The notes under the pieces: model-generated
Told to the model about the DNA's origin: nothing
Databases searched by the model: none
What the model saw: the letters and a program-made list of their open reading frames with translations, nothing else
Shown here: piece by piece, positions 42,816 to 62,782 of the stretch
Numbering within the stretch: position 1 is the stretch's first letter
Layout of the letters: the number at the start of each line of letters is the position of its first letter
Position numbers and translations under genes: made by a program
NCBI GenBank assembly: GCA_016715865.1
Contig: JADJXM010000005.1
Location: 62,001-126,000, forward strand
Origin: Acidobacteriota bacterium
GTDB lineage: Bacteria > Acidobacteriota > Blastocatellia > RBC074
DNA length: 64,000 nt
Direction of reading: 5' to 3'

Positions 42816-43898
42816 TTATTTCATCGCTTTTTCGATAGCTTCGACCAGCAGGTCGCGATCGATTATGCCGTAACGGACATAGACCAGATTTCCCGCCTTG
42901 TCATAAACGAAGGTTGCGGGCAGTGTGCCCTGCCAGTTTTTATCGACGACTGCGATCATCTCTTCCGGGTCGTCGGTGTCCTGCAGGAGCATCTCGAATG
43001 TCGCTTTCTGCTCCTTGATGAATGGGATGACCTTCGAGTTCAGATCGACGGGCTCATCGGCGGTGATGCCGACGAACTTGACTCCCTTGTCTCGATATTT
43101 CGCGTCGAGGGCGACGAATTCAGGGAACTCAGCCACGCAAGGGCCGCACCACGTAGCCCAGAAATTGATGACCAGCACCTTGCCCTGGGCTGCATTCTTG
43201 AACTTCACGAAGTCGACCGGTTTGAGTCGTCCGACCTTCGGCTCAAAGTCCTTCGTCTGTTCCTCGGCCAGTTTCAGCGTTTCGGCGTCCTTCGATCGTT
43301 TGATCAGACATCCGAAGGCTCTTGCTTCGGGGACGCTGACTGGATTGCCGGCCAGCATTTCGTCGAGTGCGCCGCGCAGGTCGTTGCGTTTGACTCGACG
43401 CAGGTCACGGGAATTATCGATGCGACCGTGATAGCGCAGCACGCCGGCTGGATCGATGACAAACAGCTCCGGAGTGCGCTCGGCGCCATAGGCGTCGGCC
43501 ACACGATTGTCGATATCTTTGAGCATCGGAAAAGTGAGCCGGTATTTGTCAGCGTGATCACTGACCGCTGAAACCGGTTCGTCGAAGTTCGAATTGATGC
43601 CCAGAAACGCGACGTTGCTCTTCGCATAATCCTGAGCAATTGAGCGGATGCGATCGTTGTAATCGTTCGAGATCGGACATGTCACGCTCATAAAACCGAT
43701 GACGGCGATGCGCCCTCGATAAGTCTTGAGCGAGTGGGTCTTTCCGGTCGTATCGGTCAGGCTGAAATCGGGGGCAGGCTGGCCGATCCGCGCACCGTCA
43801 GCAGGCTGTCCTGCGCCTGATGCACCCGATACGATGTTTAAAAGCAGGATCATGCTTGCGAGCATAGTTATCATAGTCTTTCGAATCTTTGTCATCAT
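42816..43898 (-). CDS. Tandem thioredoxin-fold protein: AhpC/TSA-like plus TlpA-like
   Basis: The 360-residue exported protein has a signal peptide (about 1-29) and two thioredoxin folds in tandem. The first (about 35-185) is redoxin-like, with a single-Cys site in FMSVTCPISNDYN and no resolving Cys beside it. The second (about 220-358) is TlpA-like, with WATWCGPC. The pair may combine peroxide reduction with thiol reduction, the second domain recharging the first. DsbD, also encoded here, is the probable electron donor. The domain calls are strong; the division of labour is inference. Confidence 0.9.
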   Translation of the reverse strand: MMTKIRKTMITMLASMILLLNIVSGASGAGQPADGARIGQPAPDFSLTDTTGKTHSLKTYRGRIAVIGFMSVTCPISNDYNDRIRSIAQDYAKSNVAFLGINSNFDEPVSAVSDHADKYRLTFPMLKDIDNRVADAYGAERTPELFVIDPAGVLRYHGRIDNSRDLRRVKRNDLRGALDEMLAGNPVSVPEARAFGCLIKRSKDAETLKLAEEQTKDFEPKVGRLKPVDFVKFKNAAQGKVLVINFWATWCGPCVAEFPEFVALDAKYRDKGVKFVGITADEPVDLNSKVIPFIKEQKATFEMLLQDTDDPEEMIAVVDKNWQGTLPATFVYDKAGNLVYVRYGIIDRDLLVEAIEKAMK

Positions 43899-43961
43899 TT
43901 ATCCGATCACATAAAAACAGATAACGGATACTTGCCGGCGGGGACGCCGGCAATCCCGGAT

Positions 43962-45527
<1,566 letters not shown>

Positions 45528-45582
45528 AGAGAATAATTCCTTCGAGGATAAAAATTTGAATGCCAGGAAAACAAGAATGCTA

Positions 45583-45906
45583 TCAATCGGACTGCTCAAG
45601 ATCAAGTTCGGCGATGGTCGCACCCATTCCGCCGGCTTCCGGAGGAGCGTCATGGTATCGCGCTACAAACGGCATGCGATCGAGAATGCTTCGGACGATA
45701 TCGCGCTGGACTCCGATCCCTTTCCCATGAATGATGCGGACGAAACGATAACCAAGTGCGCGCGCTTCGCTGAGGTACTCCTCGACGACTGCTCCGACCT
45801 GCCGCGGAGGGATCGAATGCAGATCGAAGACATCGCGGATCTCGATCCGCACCGGTTCATCGAACGGGTCGTCGTATGATTCGGATTCTTCCGGTATTCT
45901 GGCCAT
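45583..45906 (-). CDS. Smr-domain protein
   Basis: This 107-residue protein is almost entirely an Smr domain. It has VFDLHSIPPRQV at the start (compare LDLHG), FVRIIHGKGIGVQRDIVRSIL in the middle and a HDAPPEAGG motif near the end. Smr domains nick or bind nucleic acid; stand-alone forms can act on stalled ribosomes or on DNA. The function here is not determined. A start one codon earlier (45909) is equally possible. It lies just upstream of the P5C dehydrogenase gene on the same strand. Confidence 0.9.
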   Translation of the reverse strand: MARIPEESESYDDPFDEPVRIEIRDVFDLHSIPPRQVGAVVEEYLSEARALGYRFVRIIHGKGIGVQRDIVRSILDRMPFVARYHDAPPEAGGMGATIAELDLEQSD

Positions 45907-45947
45907 CAATGTTCTCGAAACTCAGTATTGTGATTTCTGGAATGGAT

Positions 45948-46353
45948 TCGCAGAGGTCGCAAAGACGGCAAAGGGGTTGAATCGCAGAGGCCGCAAAGAA
46001 GACAAAGAAGCTTATTTTGGCTATTTAATACTCTGCAAACTAAATTTTCGGGTATTTAAATTCGGAAGAAATTAATCGCAAAGACCGCAAAGGGGCAAAG
46101 AATTAATCGCAGAGGCCGCAAAGGAGCAAAGATTTTTTGGTGATATGAATATCCGGATTATTGCCCATTGGATATAATTCGAACACTGATCTTGCCTGTA
46201 TATCTTTGCCCCTTTGCGGCCTTTGCGATTAAATTCTTGCGCATCTTCGGCCTTTGCGATTAACTTTCCCAGTCTTGAATACAAGAAAATTTAGTTTGCA
46301 GATTATTAAATAGCCAAAAAGAGCTTCTTTGCCGTCTTTGCTGCCTCTGCGAT
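45948..46353. repeat. Nested 400-bp inverted repeat, GCAAAGRC-type arms
   Basis: Outer arms (45948-46050 and about 46265-46353) pair runs of CGCAGAGGYCGCAAAGA units, and then CTATTTAATACTCTGCAAAC with its complement. Inner arms (about 46075-46140 and 46196-46265) pair further CGCAAAGACCGCAAAGGGGC runs. It is the largest such structure in the window. It lies between Smr and TlpA genes on the same strand and overlaps the TlpA stop codon. No gene is seen in the interval. Confidence 0.87.
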
Positions 46354-47040
<687 letters not shown>

Positions 47041-47193
47041 AGATCCTTGCGCATCCTTGAATTCGACATCGGGGCGGAAACTGACTCAGAAAAACTATCA
47101 TAGCCGATATCGCGATTTTCTTCAGCCATGATTCACAGGAGGAGTAGAATAGAGGTTGTCGAACTGCTGAGCAACTGGAAAGGATAATTGAAG

Positions 47194-48168
47194 ATGAGAC
47201 GAATTGCAGTGTTGTTGACCAGCGGAGGGGATGCTCCCGGAATGAACGCGGCGATCAGGGCTGTGACGAGAACCGCGCTCGATCGCGAGATCGAAGTCTT
47301 CGGTGTCAGGCAGGGGTTCGCCGGTCTGATCGCCGGACATTTCGTTCCGCTCAATGCGCGATCTGTCGGCGGCATCATCCAGCACGCCGGCACAATGCTT
47401 GGAAGCACACGCTGTCTGGATTTCAAGACTGAAGAAGGGCAGAGCAATGCGCTCAGGCAACTCGCTCGCCATAATGTCGATGGTCTGGTGGTCATCGGCG
47501 GCAATGGCACGCAGAGCGGATCGTACGCGCTTTCGCGAAAAGGGTTTCCAGTAATCGGCATAGCCTCGACGATAGATAACGACCTGTGCGGAACCGAGAT
47601 CACGATCGGCGTCGACACCGCGCTGAATGTCGCTCTGGAAGCCATAGGTCGTTTGAAAGTGACGGCCGCGTCTCACCAGCGCGCATTTCTGGTCGAAGTC
47701 ATGGGTCGAGATTGCGGCTATATCGCGCTCATGACGGGTATAGCCGGCGGCGCCGAATCGATTGTCATCCCCGAGATCCCGAGCGATCCTGAAGGCGTCG
47801 CTCAGGAATTGCGAGCAGCCTACGAACGCGGAAAGCCCCACGCCATTGTGGTCGTTGCCGAAGGGGCAAAATACAATGCCGAGGGACTGGCGTCATATTT
47901 TAAATTGAACAGGGAACGGCTCGGGTTTGATCTGCGAGTGACTATTCTGGGTCATGTTCAGCGCGGAGGTGCGCCTGGAATCTTTGACCGGCTGCTCGGT
48001 ACACGTTTTGGCGCCGCGGCGACCGAAAGCCTGGCAACCGGAGAGCACGGCGTCCTGATCGGTATTCAAAACGGCAGGATCTCGAGAACGCCCCTCTCTG
48101 AAATCGCCGGTAAAACAAAGGAGCTTGATGTCAGCCTGTTCGAACTTGCACGTGTGCTGGCGAAATGA
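47194..48168 (+). CDS. pfkA: 6-phosphofructokinase, GGNG variant
   Basis: The 324-residue protein matches PfkA: MRRIAVLLTSGGDAPGMNAA, TIDND with catalytic Asp128 and Asp130, EVMGRDCGYIAL and HVQRGGAPG. The nucleotide motif is GGNGTQ (103-106), where E. coli has GGDGS; the Gly that marks ATP-type enzymes is kept, but the preceding Asp is Asn. AAAGGA is spaced 9 nt from the ATG; an in-frame TTG two codons earlier is less likely. It is the committed step of glycolysis. Confidence 0.94.
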   Translation: MRRIAVLLTSGGDAPGMNAAIRAVTRTALDREIEVFGVRQGFAGLIAGHFVPLNARSVGGIIQHAGTMLGSTRCLDFKTEEGQSNALRQLARHNVDGLVVIGGNGTQSGSYALSRKGFPVIGIASTIDNDLCGTEITIGVDTALNVALEAIGRLKVTAASHQRAFLVEVMGRDCGYIALMTGIAGGAESIVIPEIPSDPEGVAQELRAAYERGKPHAIVVVAEGAKYNAEGLASYFKLNRERLGFDLRVTILGHVQRGGAPGIFDRLLGTRFGAAATESLATGEHGVLIGIQNGRISRTPLSEIAGKTKELDVSLFELARVLAK

Positions 48169-48172
48169 GGAT

Positions 48173-52527
<4,355 letters not shown>

Positions 52528-52563
52528 ATCCGGCCTCCCATTACACGCCGTTGAATACGGAGA

Positions 52564-52598
52564 GTTTCCAGTGGGAAGAAGTTTCCAGTTTCCAGTTG
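52564..52598. repeat. GTTTCCA repeat array upstream of fdhA
   Basis: Units GTTTCCA occur three times (52564, 52581 and 52588), with an AAGAA interruption. No opposite arm is close. The same heptamer builds the two-armed element at 58013-58139. It lies in the fdhA leader, 37 nt upstream of the ATG. Confidence 0.6.
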
Positions 52599-52767
52599 TG
52601 TGCAACAGTCTCGCAATAGTTACAAACAAATTACGGCAAACAGAATTGTTTGCCGTAATCAAAGAATAACCATCAACGATTGACGAAGGAGCCGCGATTT
52701 AATGTTGCCGATACCACGACTCCCTCGCACATCGTCAGTGAAGGAGATATGAAGGAGAAGAGATGCG

Positions 52768-53187
52768 TTACCAGTTTTCGAAGACACCCGTCAGCTTGTC
52801 CACTCGAATGCGAAAAACGATGCTCGAGACGGGCGTTTTGGACATCCTGGATTCAACCGGCGTCAGATGCGGCAAGCGCTTGAACATCTCGACTAGTACT
52901 CGCTCTTTCTGCTGCTCATCAGTGATCTCTTCGAATTCTCCCCAGGCGATGACGCTGCGCCAGTGATAGGCGTCCTTTATCTCATCAACCTGAAGGCAGA
53001 CACGCGGGTTCTCCCGCATGGCATCGATCTTCAGACCCGGGAGCGAATGCACCAGAATGACTCCGTCCTCGTAGATATAATTTATCGGAAGCACATAGGG
53101 AGCCCCGTCGATGTTACATCCGAGCCTTCCCAGGACTTCTTTCTGTAAAAGCTCGCGAGCCTCTCTCTCTCCCATCTGTTTGATCAT
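52768..53187 (-). CDS. Pyridoxamine 5'-phosphate oxidase-like flavin/heme-binding protein
   Basis: The 139-residue protein has the split-barrel FMN-binding fold: GRLGCNIDGAPYVLPINYIY, VILVHSLPGLKIDAMRENP and VCLQVDEIKDAYHWRSVIAWG. Members of this group (nitroimidazole-resistance/NimA-like) bind FMN or heme and detoxify or sense small molecules. The start has GGAG upstream. It is beside universal stress protein genes on the same strand, which suggests a stress-linked role. Confidence 0.9.
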   Translation of the reverse strand: MIKQMGEREARELLQKEVLGRLGCNIDGAPYVLPINYIYEDGVILVHSLPGLKIDAMRENPRVCLQVDEIKDAYHWRSVIAWGEFEEITDEQQKERVLVEMFKRLPHLTPVESRMSKTPVSSIVFRIRVDKLTGVFENW

Positions 53188-53215
53188 CGAATTATCTCCG
53201 GTCTGCGACGAACAT

Positions 53216-53677
53216 TCATTTCGCGGCTTCCTGTTTTTGTCTGACGATCTCGACTGAGCAGGGAGCATGCGTGGCGACAGCGTGTGATACCGACCCGAGC
53301 AGCAACCTTTGCCAGCCCTTGTAGCCGTGAGATCCAAGGATGATCAGGTCGGCGCCCCATGCTTCGGCTTCGCCGATTATGACGTCGGCCGGCTGACCCT
53401 CTTTGATCTCTGAAGAGAGCTTTACGTCGGCCGTCTCGCTCGCTTCGATGCGTTCGAGGGCTGCCTTGATCGCGCCGCGAGCCTTCTCTTCAGCCGAGGC
53501 TTCAAGTTCCTGATAATAACTGTCAGGAAGCGCCCATGTGTCTGTCGTCGGCAGAAATAGCGGCTCCATCGCCGTGATCACCTTTACCTCAGTATTCTTC
53601 GGCCACGGGCGACCGGCTACTGATTCCACCGCAACAAGGCTGTAATCCGAACCGTCAACTGCCAACAGCACTTTCAT
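53216..53677 (-). CDS. Universal stress protein (UspA family), single domain
   Basis: The 153-residue protein starts MKVLLAVDGSDYSLVAVESV and has the ATP-binding motif G-x2-G-x9-G-S in GSHGYKGWQRLLLGS. This is a nucleotide-binding UspA-type protein, usually induced by starvation or respiratory stress. The start is preferred over an upstream ATG inside the preceding gene. It follows the tandem USP gene by 2 nt, so the two are one operon. Confidence 0.95.
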   Translation of the reverse strand: MKVLLAVDGSDYSLVAVESVAGRPWPKNTEVKVITAMEPLFLPTTDTWALPDSYYQELEASAEEKARGAIKAALERIEASETADVKLSSEIKEGQPADVIIGEAEAWGADLIILGSHGYKGWQRLLLGSVSHAVATHAPCSVEIVRQKQEAAK

Positions 53678-53679
53678 AA

Positions 53680-54570
53680 TCAGGTCTCCTTTACGAATGG
53701 TCTGAGCGGGCGCGTGATGAGGACAGGACACGGAGCCTGTCGCAGAACGCGATCCGCATTCGATCCGAACAATGCCCGCATGGCGAATCCTGCTCCATGC
53801 ACGCCCATACAGATCAGATCGATATTCTGTTCTTCGGCGTATGTGAGTATCTCACGATAGGGTTGCCCGGAGCGAATGGCCTGTTTAACTTTGCACCACA
53901 GGTAGACTTCCTCGGGGATCGAGCCCTGCAGGCGTTTGGTTGCATCTTCGAACGCTTCGGACTCGGTCATCGACATTCCCTTGGATGCAGGAACCGGCGC
54001 ATACGGCAGGACATGCATGAGGTGAACCTCAGCCTGGTATTCCTGCGCCAGCAGCAGCCCGTACGAGAGCGCCAGCTCAGAGTCGTTCGAAAAATCATGC
54101 GCTACAAGTATCCTTTTGAGATCGATCTCTCCGGTCGTCTTTCCCACCCATTCATGCTCGTGCGGATGAGTAACCATAACCGGGCAAGGCGCCGTCCGAC
54201 AGACCGCCTCGGCTGTCGAGCCCAGCAGCGCCGCCGCGACTGGCCTGCGTCTCGATCGCATGACGATCAGATCCACGTGTCGCATCGCCGCCGTTTGCGG
54301 GATGCAGATATCCGGGGTGCCTTCGAAGATCGATAGCTCGTATTTTAGCGAAGAGAGATTGCCGAATGCCAGATGGGCGCCGATCGCATCCTCGATCAGT
54401 TTTCTGATCTGTTCACGCCCGGCATCGGTGTTGAAGGCTGGTGATTCGATACAATGGCAGATCACCAGTTTCGCATCATAGACCCTGGCAAGCGCTATCG
54501 CATAACGCAGTGCCTCGTCAGAATCAGGTGACAGGTCTGTTGGGCACAGAATGCTCTGTAAATTAATCAT
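53680..54570 (-). CDS. Tandem universal stress protein (two UspA domains)
   Basis: The 296-residue protein contains two UspA domains. The first (about 1-145) begins MINLQSILCPTDLSPDSDEA but its G-x2-G-x9-G motif is degraded (SRRRPVAAALLGS). The second (about 155-295) has the intact motif GVHGAGFAMRALFGS, so only the second domain should bind ATP. GGAGG is spaced 5 nt from the ATG. Tandem USPs often pair one binding and one non-binding domain. Confidence 0.94.
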   Translation of the reverse strand: MINLQSILCPTDLSPDSDEALRYAIALARVYDAKLVICHCIESPAFNTDAGREQIRKLIEDAIGAHLAFGNLSSLKYELSIFEGTPDICIPQTAAMRHVDLIVMRSRRRPVAAALLGSTAEAVCRTAPCPVMVTHPHEHEWVGKTTGEIDLKRILVAHDFSNDSELALSYGLLLAQEYQAEVHLMHVLPYAPVPASKGMSMTESEAFEDATKRLQGSIPEEVYLWCKVKQAIRSGQPYREILTYAEEQNIDLICMGVHGAGFAMRALFGSNADRVLRQAPCPVLITRPLRPFVKET

Positions 54571-54819
54571 ATCGACCTCCAGCATACTGCTTCAGCAATG
54601 AGCGTGCCGCCCGTAAAATACTGGATTTTCAATGCATAAGAGCACTCGATTGAGGAAATTGACTCTTTTAGACGCGGAAAAATTCGCAATTTTCAGTCAG
54701 TCTGCCTCCTGATTTCCATTCAAATCATTGCGGGAAGTCCGTCTTATGGTTCTTCAATACATGGAATGAGACTTGCTCAAACCAGTTTAGGTCGCGAAAA
54801 GTGGAAACGAGGTGATGTC

Positions 54820-55617
54820 ATGAATGGAGAGATCTCAAATTCCGCGAATGGAAGCAAAAAGGTCCTTATCATCGACGATGAAGAATCTTTCAGGCTCGTT
54901 TTGCGGGAGGTGCTGAATGAACTCGGATTCAACTCCATCGAGGCTGAAAACGCTGAACTGGGGTTGCGCGCATTCGAGATCGAGCGTCCTTCCTCGGTGC
55001 TATTGGATATTCATCTTCCAGATCGATCAGGTTTCGACGTTTTGCAGGAGATAAAGAAGCAGTCCCCGAAGACCAATATCATTGTTACTACAGGCGAGTC
55101 CATCGAAGAGAACGCTCTGATAGCTCTCAGACTCGGAGCCGATGAGTTCATCGGAAAACCCATTCACCCGCTTGAACTTAAATACCTGCTCGATAAATTC
55201 ACCACGACCGAGAAAAGGACCGAGAGTGCAAATGGCATTCTGCGATTGCTCATCGTCAGTGACGCAGCGGACGGACTGAGGGATTTCAGAGGCTTCATCA
55301 ATAAAGAGAATGTCCAGATAACCAATATCTTCAACCTCGATGACCTGCCACGGACGCTCACCACCAGGCACGAAATTGCTGTTGTTAATGTCGCATCTAT
55401 TAATATAAAGAATGTCCTTGAGTCATTGCGCAAAAGCCCGCTCCATCAGGATATCCCCGTTCTGGTCGATAAAACACGGCTTGATTTCACCGGTGTGCTG
55501 GCTGGAATAATGCCCAGATTCAGAGCCATGCCCTGCAGTCCTGACGAATTGCGTGTATTAACCCAGCGACGCATTGTCTCTCTCAAGGAAAAGAGAAGAT
55601 CCAATCACCTGCTCTGA
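54820..55617 (+). CDS. Response regulator with receiver domain and degenerate second receiver-like domain
   Basis: The 265-residue protein has a receiver domain (about 14-130): the acidic pocket in VLIIDDEESF, phospho-acceptor Asp63 in LLDIHLPDRSG, and Lys in FIGKPIHPLE. No DNA-binding domain follows. The C-terminal part (about 140-250) looks like a second receiver lacking the phosphorylatable Asp (VVNVASINIKNVLESLRK, then DIPVLVDK). It may act through protein contacts. GAGG lies upstream of this ATG. It stands apart from the sensor kinase at the right end. Confidence 0.88.
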   Translation: MNGEISNSANGSKKVLIIDDEESFRLVLREVLNELGFNSIEAENAELGLRAFEIERPSSVLLDIHLPDRSGFDVLQEIKKQSPKTNIIVTTGESIEENALIALRLGADEFIGKPIHPLELKYLLDKFTTTEKRTESANGILRLLIVSDAADGLRDFRGFINKENVQITNIFNLDDLPRTLTTRHEIAVVNVASINIKNVLESLRKSPLHQDIPVLVDKTRLDFTGVLAGIMPRFRAMPCSPDELRVLTQRRIVSLKEKRRSNHLL

Positions 55618-55633
55618 TAATTCCCACTGCCAG

Positions 55634-55650
55634 CCATATTTCGAATATGG
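55634..55650. promoter_or_regulatory. Short perfect palindrome after the response regulator
   Basis: CCATATTTCGAATATGG is a 7-bp perfect inverted repeat around TCG, 16 nt after the stop codon, followed by G then an A run. It could be a weak terminator or an operator. Nothing else distinguishes these. Confidence 0.4.
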
Positions 55651-55749
55651 GAAAAAATCATCCCATTTCCGGACAGTCGCCATCACGTCGAAGTCGGCCT
55701 CAAACTTCTAAAATATTGTAAAATAAGTAGTAACGCCATCTGTAATGTC

Positions 55750-55764
55750 CGGCACGCAAATTGG
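55750..55764 (+). promoter_or_regulatory. Sigma-54-like promoter upstream of the efflux operon
   Basis: CGGCACGCAAATTGG matches the sigma-54 consensus TGGCACG-N4-TTGC at 13 of 15 relevant positions: the -24 GG and the spacing are exact, but the -12 GC reads GG. It is 73 nt upstream of the adaptor ATG. The operon also encodes an NtrC-type activator, which fits. The imperfect -12 element lowers confidence. Confidence 0.45.
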
Positions 55765-55836
55765 ATTATGAGTGCTGGTGTATGGTCATATTTGACTGTT
55801 CGGGTGCAATCATTACGGGTGATAATTGGAGGAAAT

Positions 55837-57096
<1,260 letters not shown>

Positions 57097-57142
57097 GTTT
57101 CAGCCCTCAAGGCAAAGGGCCATGGCGGTATTTCGATTTTTA

Positions 57143-57266
<124 letters not shown>

Positions 57267-57278
57267 AGGAGAAACAGG

Positions 57279-57959
<681 letters not shown>

Positions 57960-57965
57960 TGGTGA

Positions 57966-58002
<37 letters not shown>

Positions 58003-58012
58003 CACAGGGGGT

Positions 58013-58139
<127 letters not shown>

Positions 58140-58181
58140 TCACTACGCATCGGAAGCCCTAAAAACAGTCAGGAGGAGAAG

Positions 58182-60631
<2,450 letters not shown>

Positions 60632-60644
60632 TCGAGGAACGAGA

Positions 60645-61303
60645 ATGATCAGACTGGAAAATATCGAGAAATACTATCAGCAGGGCCTTCAGAAATATTA
60701 CGTCCTGCGCCGCATTTCAGTTGATATCAAGGAGGGGGAGTTCGTCTCGATCATGGGACCGTCCGGGGCAGGTAAATCGACGCTCCTCCACATTCTGGGC
60801 ATGCACGACAGCGGATGGAACGGAGAGTTTTACTTCCTCGATCAACCTGTCCATAAACTCAACACGAAACAACGCGCCGATCTGCGCAACCGCAATATAG
60901 GTTTCGTCTTTCAAAGCTATCATTTGCTGGATCATCTGACGGTTTATGAGAACCTCGAGATCCCGCTCTCGTACCGTGATGTCAAAAAATCGGAACGCCA
61001 GAGCATCGTCGGCGACATTCTCGACAGGTTTCAGATCGTCGGCAAAAAGGACCTCTATCCGCCGCAGCTTTCTGGCGGCCAGCAGCAGCTTGTCGGAGTT
61101 GCACGCGCAGTGATCGCAAACCCGAAGGTCATCCTCGCCGACGAACCGACGGGTAACCTGCATTCAAGCCAGGGCAAAGAGATCATGGACCTCTTCAAGC
61201 GGCTCAACTCAGAGGGCACGACGATCGTCCAGGTCACTCACTCCGAACAGAATGCCGCCTCCGGAAATCGCATTATCAATCTGGCGGATGGATGGATGAC
61301 ATG

Positions 61304-61304
<1 letters not shown>
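60645..61304 (+). CDS. ABC transporter ATP-binding protein, MacB-like (second, divergent motifs)
   Basis: The 219-residue ATPase has Walker A GPSGAGKST, the Q-loop FQSYHLLDH and the switch His in QVTHSEQN. Two positions deviate: the signature helix reads LSGGQQQLVGVARA, with Leu for the usual Arg, and the D-loop reads ADEPTGNLHS, with His for Asp. Similar proteins form a recognisable group in Acidobacteriota, so these changes are probably not damage. It lies 13 nt after the permease stop. It may pair with another permease or have a regulatory role. Confidence 0.92.
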
Positions 61305-61407
<103 letters not shown>

Positions 61408-61411
61408 AACT

Positions 61412-62778
61412 ATGAATCTAAATGGTAAAAAAACTCCCAGGATACTGATCGCGGATGATCAGCCGGACGTGCTCGAAGCGCTGCGGTTATTGATCAAAGG
61501 TGAAGGATTTCAGATCGAATCTGCGACCTCGCCCGAACAGGTCTTGTCAGCCATCGGAGCGAGGGATTTCGATGTCGTCCTGATGGATCTGAATTACACG
61601 CGCGATACGACTTCCGGTCAGGAGGGTCTGGAGTTGCTGACACGGATCCAGGCGATGGACAGCACGCTGCCGGTGGTCGTGATGACCGCCTGGGGAAGCG
61701 TCGATGTCGCTGTCGAGGCGATGCGGCGCGGAGCGCGCGATTTCGTTCAGAAGCCGTGGGAGAATGAGCGGCTCCTGTCGATCCTCATGAATCAGTCGGA
61801 GCTGAGCAGGGCGCTTCGAAAGGGCCAGCTGCTCGAAGCTGAAAATCAACTGCTGCGCAATGAGAATCGCGCGCGATTGATTGCCGAATCGCCGGCCATG
61901 CAGCCGGTCCTGCAGGTCATCGCTCGTGTCGGGCCGTCTGACGCCAACGTCCTGATCACGGGCGAGAATGGAACAGGAAAAGGGCTCATCGCGAGCGTGC
62001 TTCATTCGATCTCAAAGCGGGCTACGAAGCCTCTGGTCACGGTCAATGTCGGCGGTTTGTCCGAGGGGGTCTTCGAGAGCGAGCTTTTCGGCCACATCAG
62101 AGGGGCGTTCACCGACGCCAAGACCGATCGCGTCGGGCGGTTCGAACTGGCGGACGAAGGGACGCTCTTTTTGGACGAGATAGCCAACATCACAATGCCC
62201 CAGCAGGCCAAGCTGCTGCGCGTGCTCGAGACAGGAGAATTCGAACGCGTCGGTTCGTCGAAGACCCGCAAGGTTAATGTCCGCATGATTTCGGCGACGA
62301 ATGCGGACCTGCACTCGGAGGTGGCCGCCGGACGATTCCGTCAGGACCTCCTTTTCAGGCTCAACACGGTTGAACTGCGGTTGCCGGCTCTGCGCGAACG
62401 GCCGGAGGATATCCCGCTGCTCGCCTCGCATTTTCTGATGCAGCACGCCACGCGTTATCGAAAACTGGTCAACGGTTTCGATCAGGCTGCATTACAGGCT
62501 CTGATCAACCACCTTTGGCCGGGTAACGTTCGCGAACTCGATCATGCGATCGAGCGCGCGGTGCTCATGGCTCAGGGGACGACTGTCAAGGCGAGCGATC
62601 TTGGCCTCTACCAGTCATCGGAAAGCTCATCGCGACTGGAAGAGATGAGCCTCGAAGAGGTCGAGTGTTTTCTGATCAAAAAGACGCTCGGCCGTTTCGA
62701 CGGCAACGTTAGCAAGGCGGCTGATGCTCTCGGACTGAGCCGCAGCGCTCTCTATCGCCGGTTGGAAAAATTTGGATT

Positions 62779-62782
<4 letters not shown>
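61412..62782 (+). CDS. Sigma-54-dependent response regulator, NtrC family, GAFTDA variant
   Basis: The 456-residue protein has a receiver domain with Asp59 (VVLMDLNYT), an AAA+ domain with Walker A GENGTGKG (about 184-191), and a C-terminal Fis-type helix-turn-helix (about 430-455, NVSKAADALGLSRSALYRRL). The sigma-54 contact loop, usually GAFTGA, reads GAFTDA here, a variant seen in a subfamily. The repeat arm upstream leaves no Shine-Dalgarno, and the start (ATG, or TTG at 61400) is uncertain. It overlaps the sensor kinase by 4 nt (ATGA), forming a two-component pair, and probably controls the upstream exporter genes. Confidence 0.93.

Noticed and set aside
55027..55433. Opposite-strand reading frames inside the response regulator gene
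   Set aside because: They mirror a strong gene on the plus strand and have no start signals or recognisable domains.
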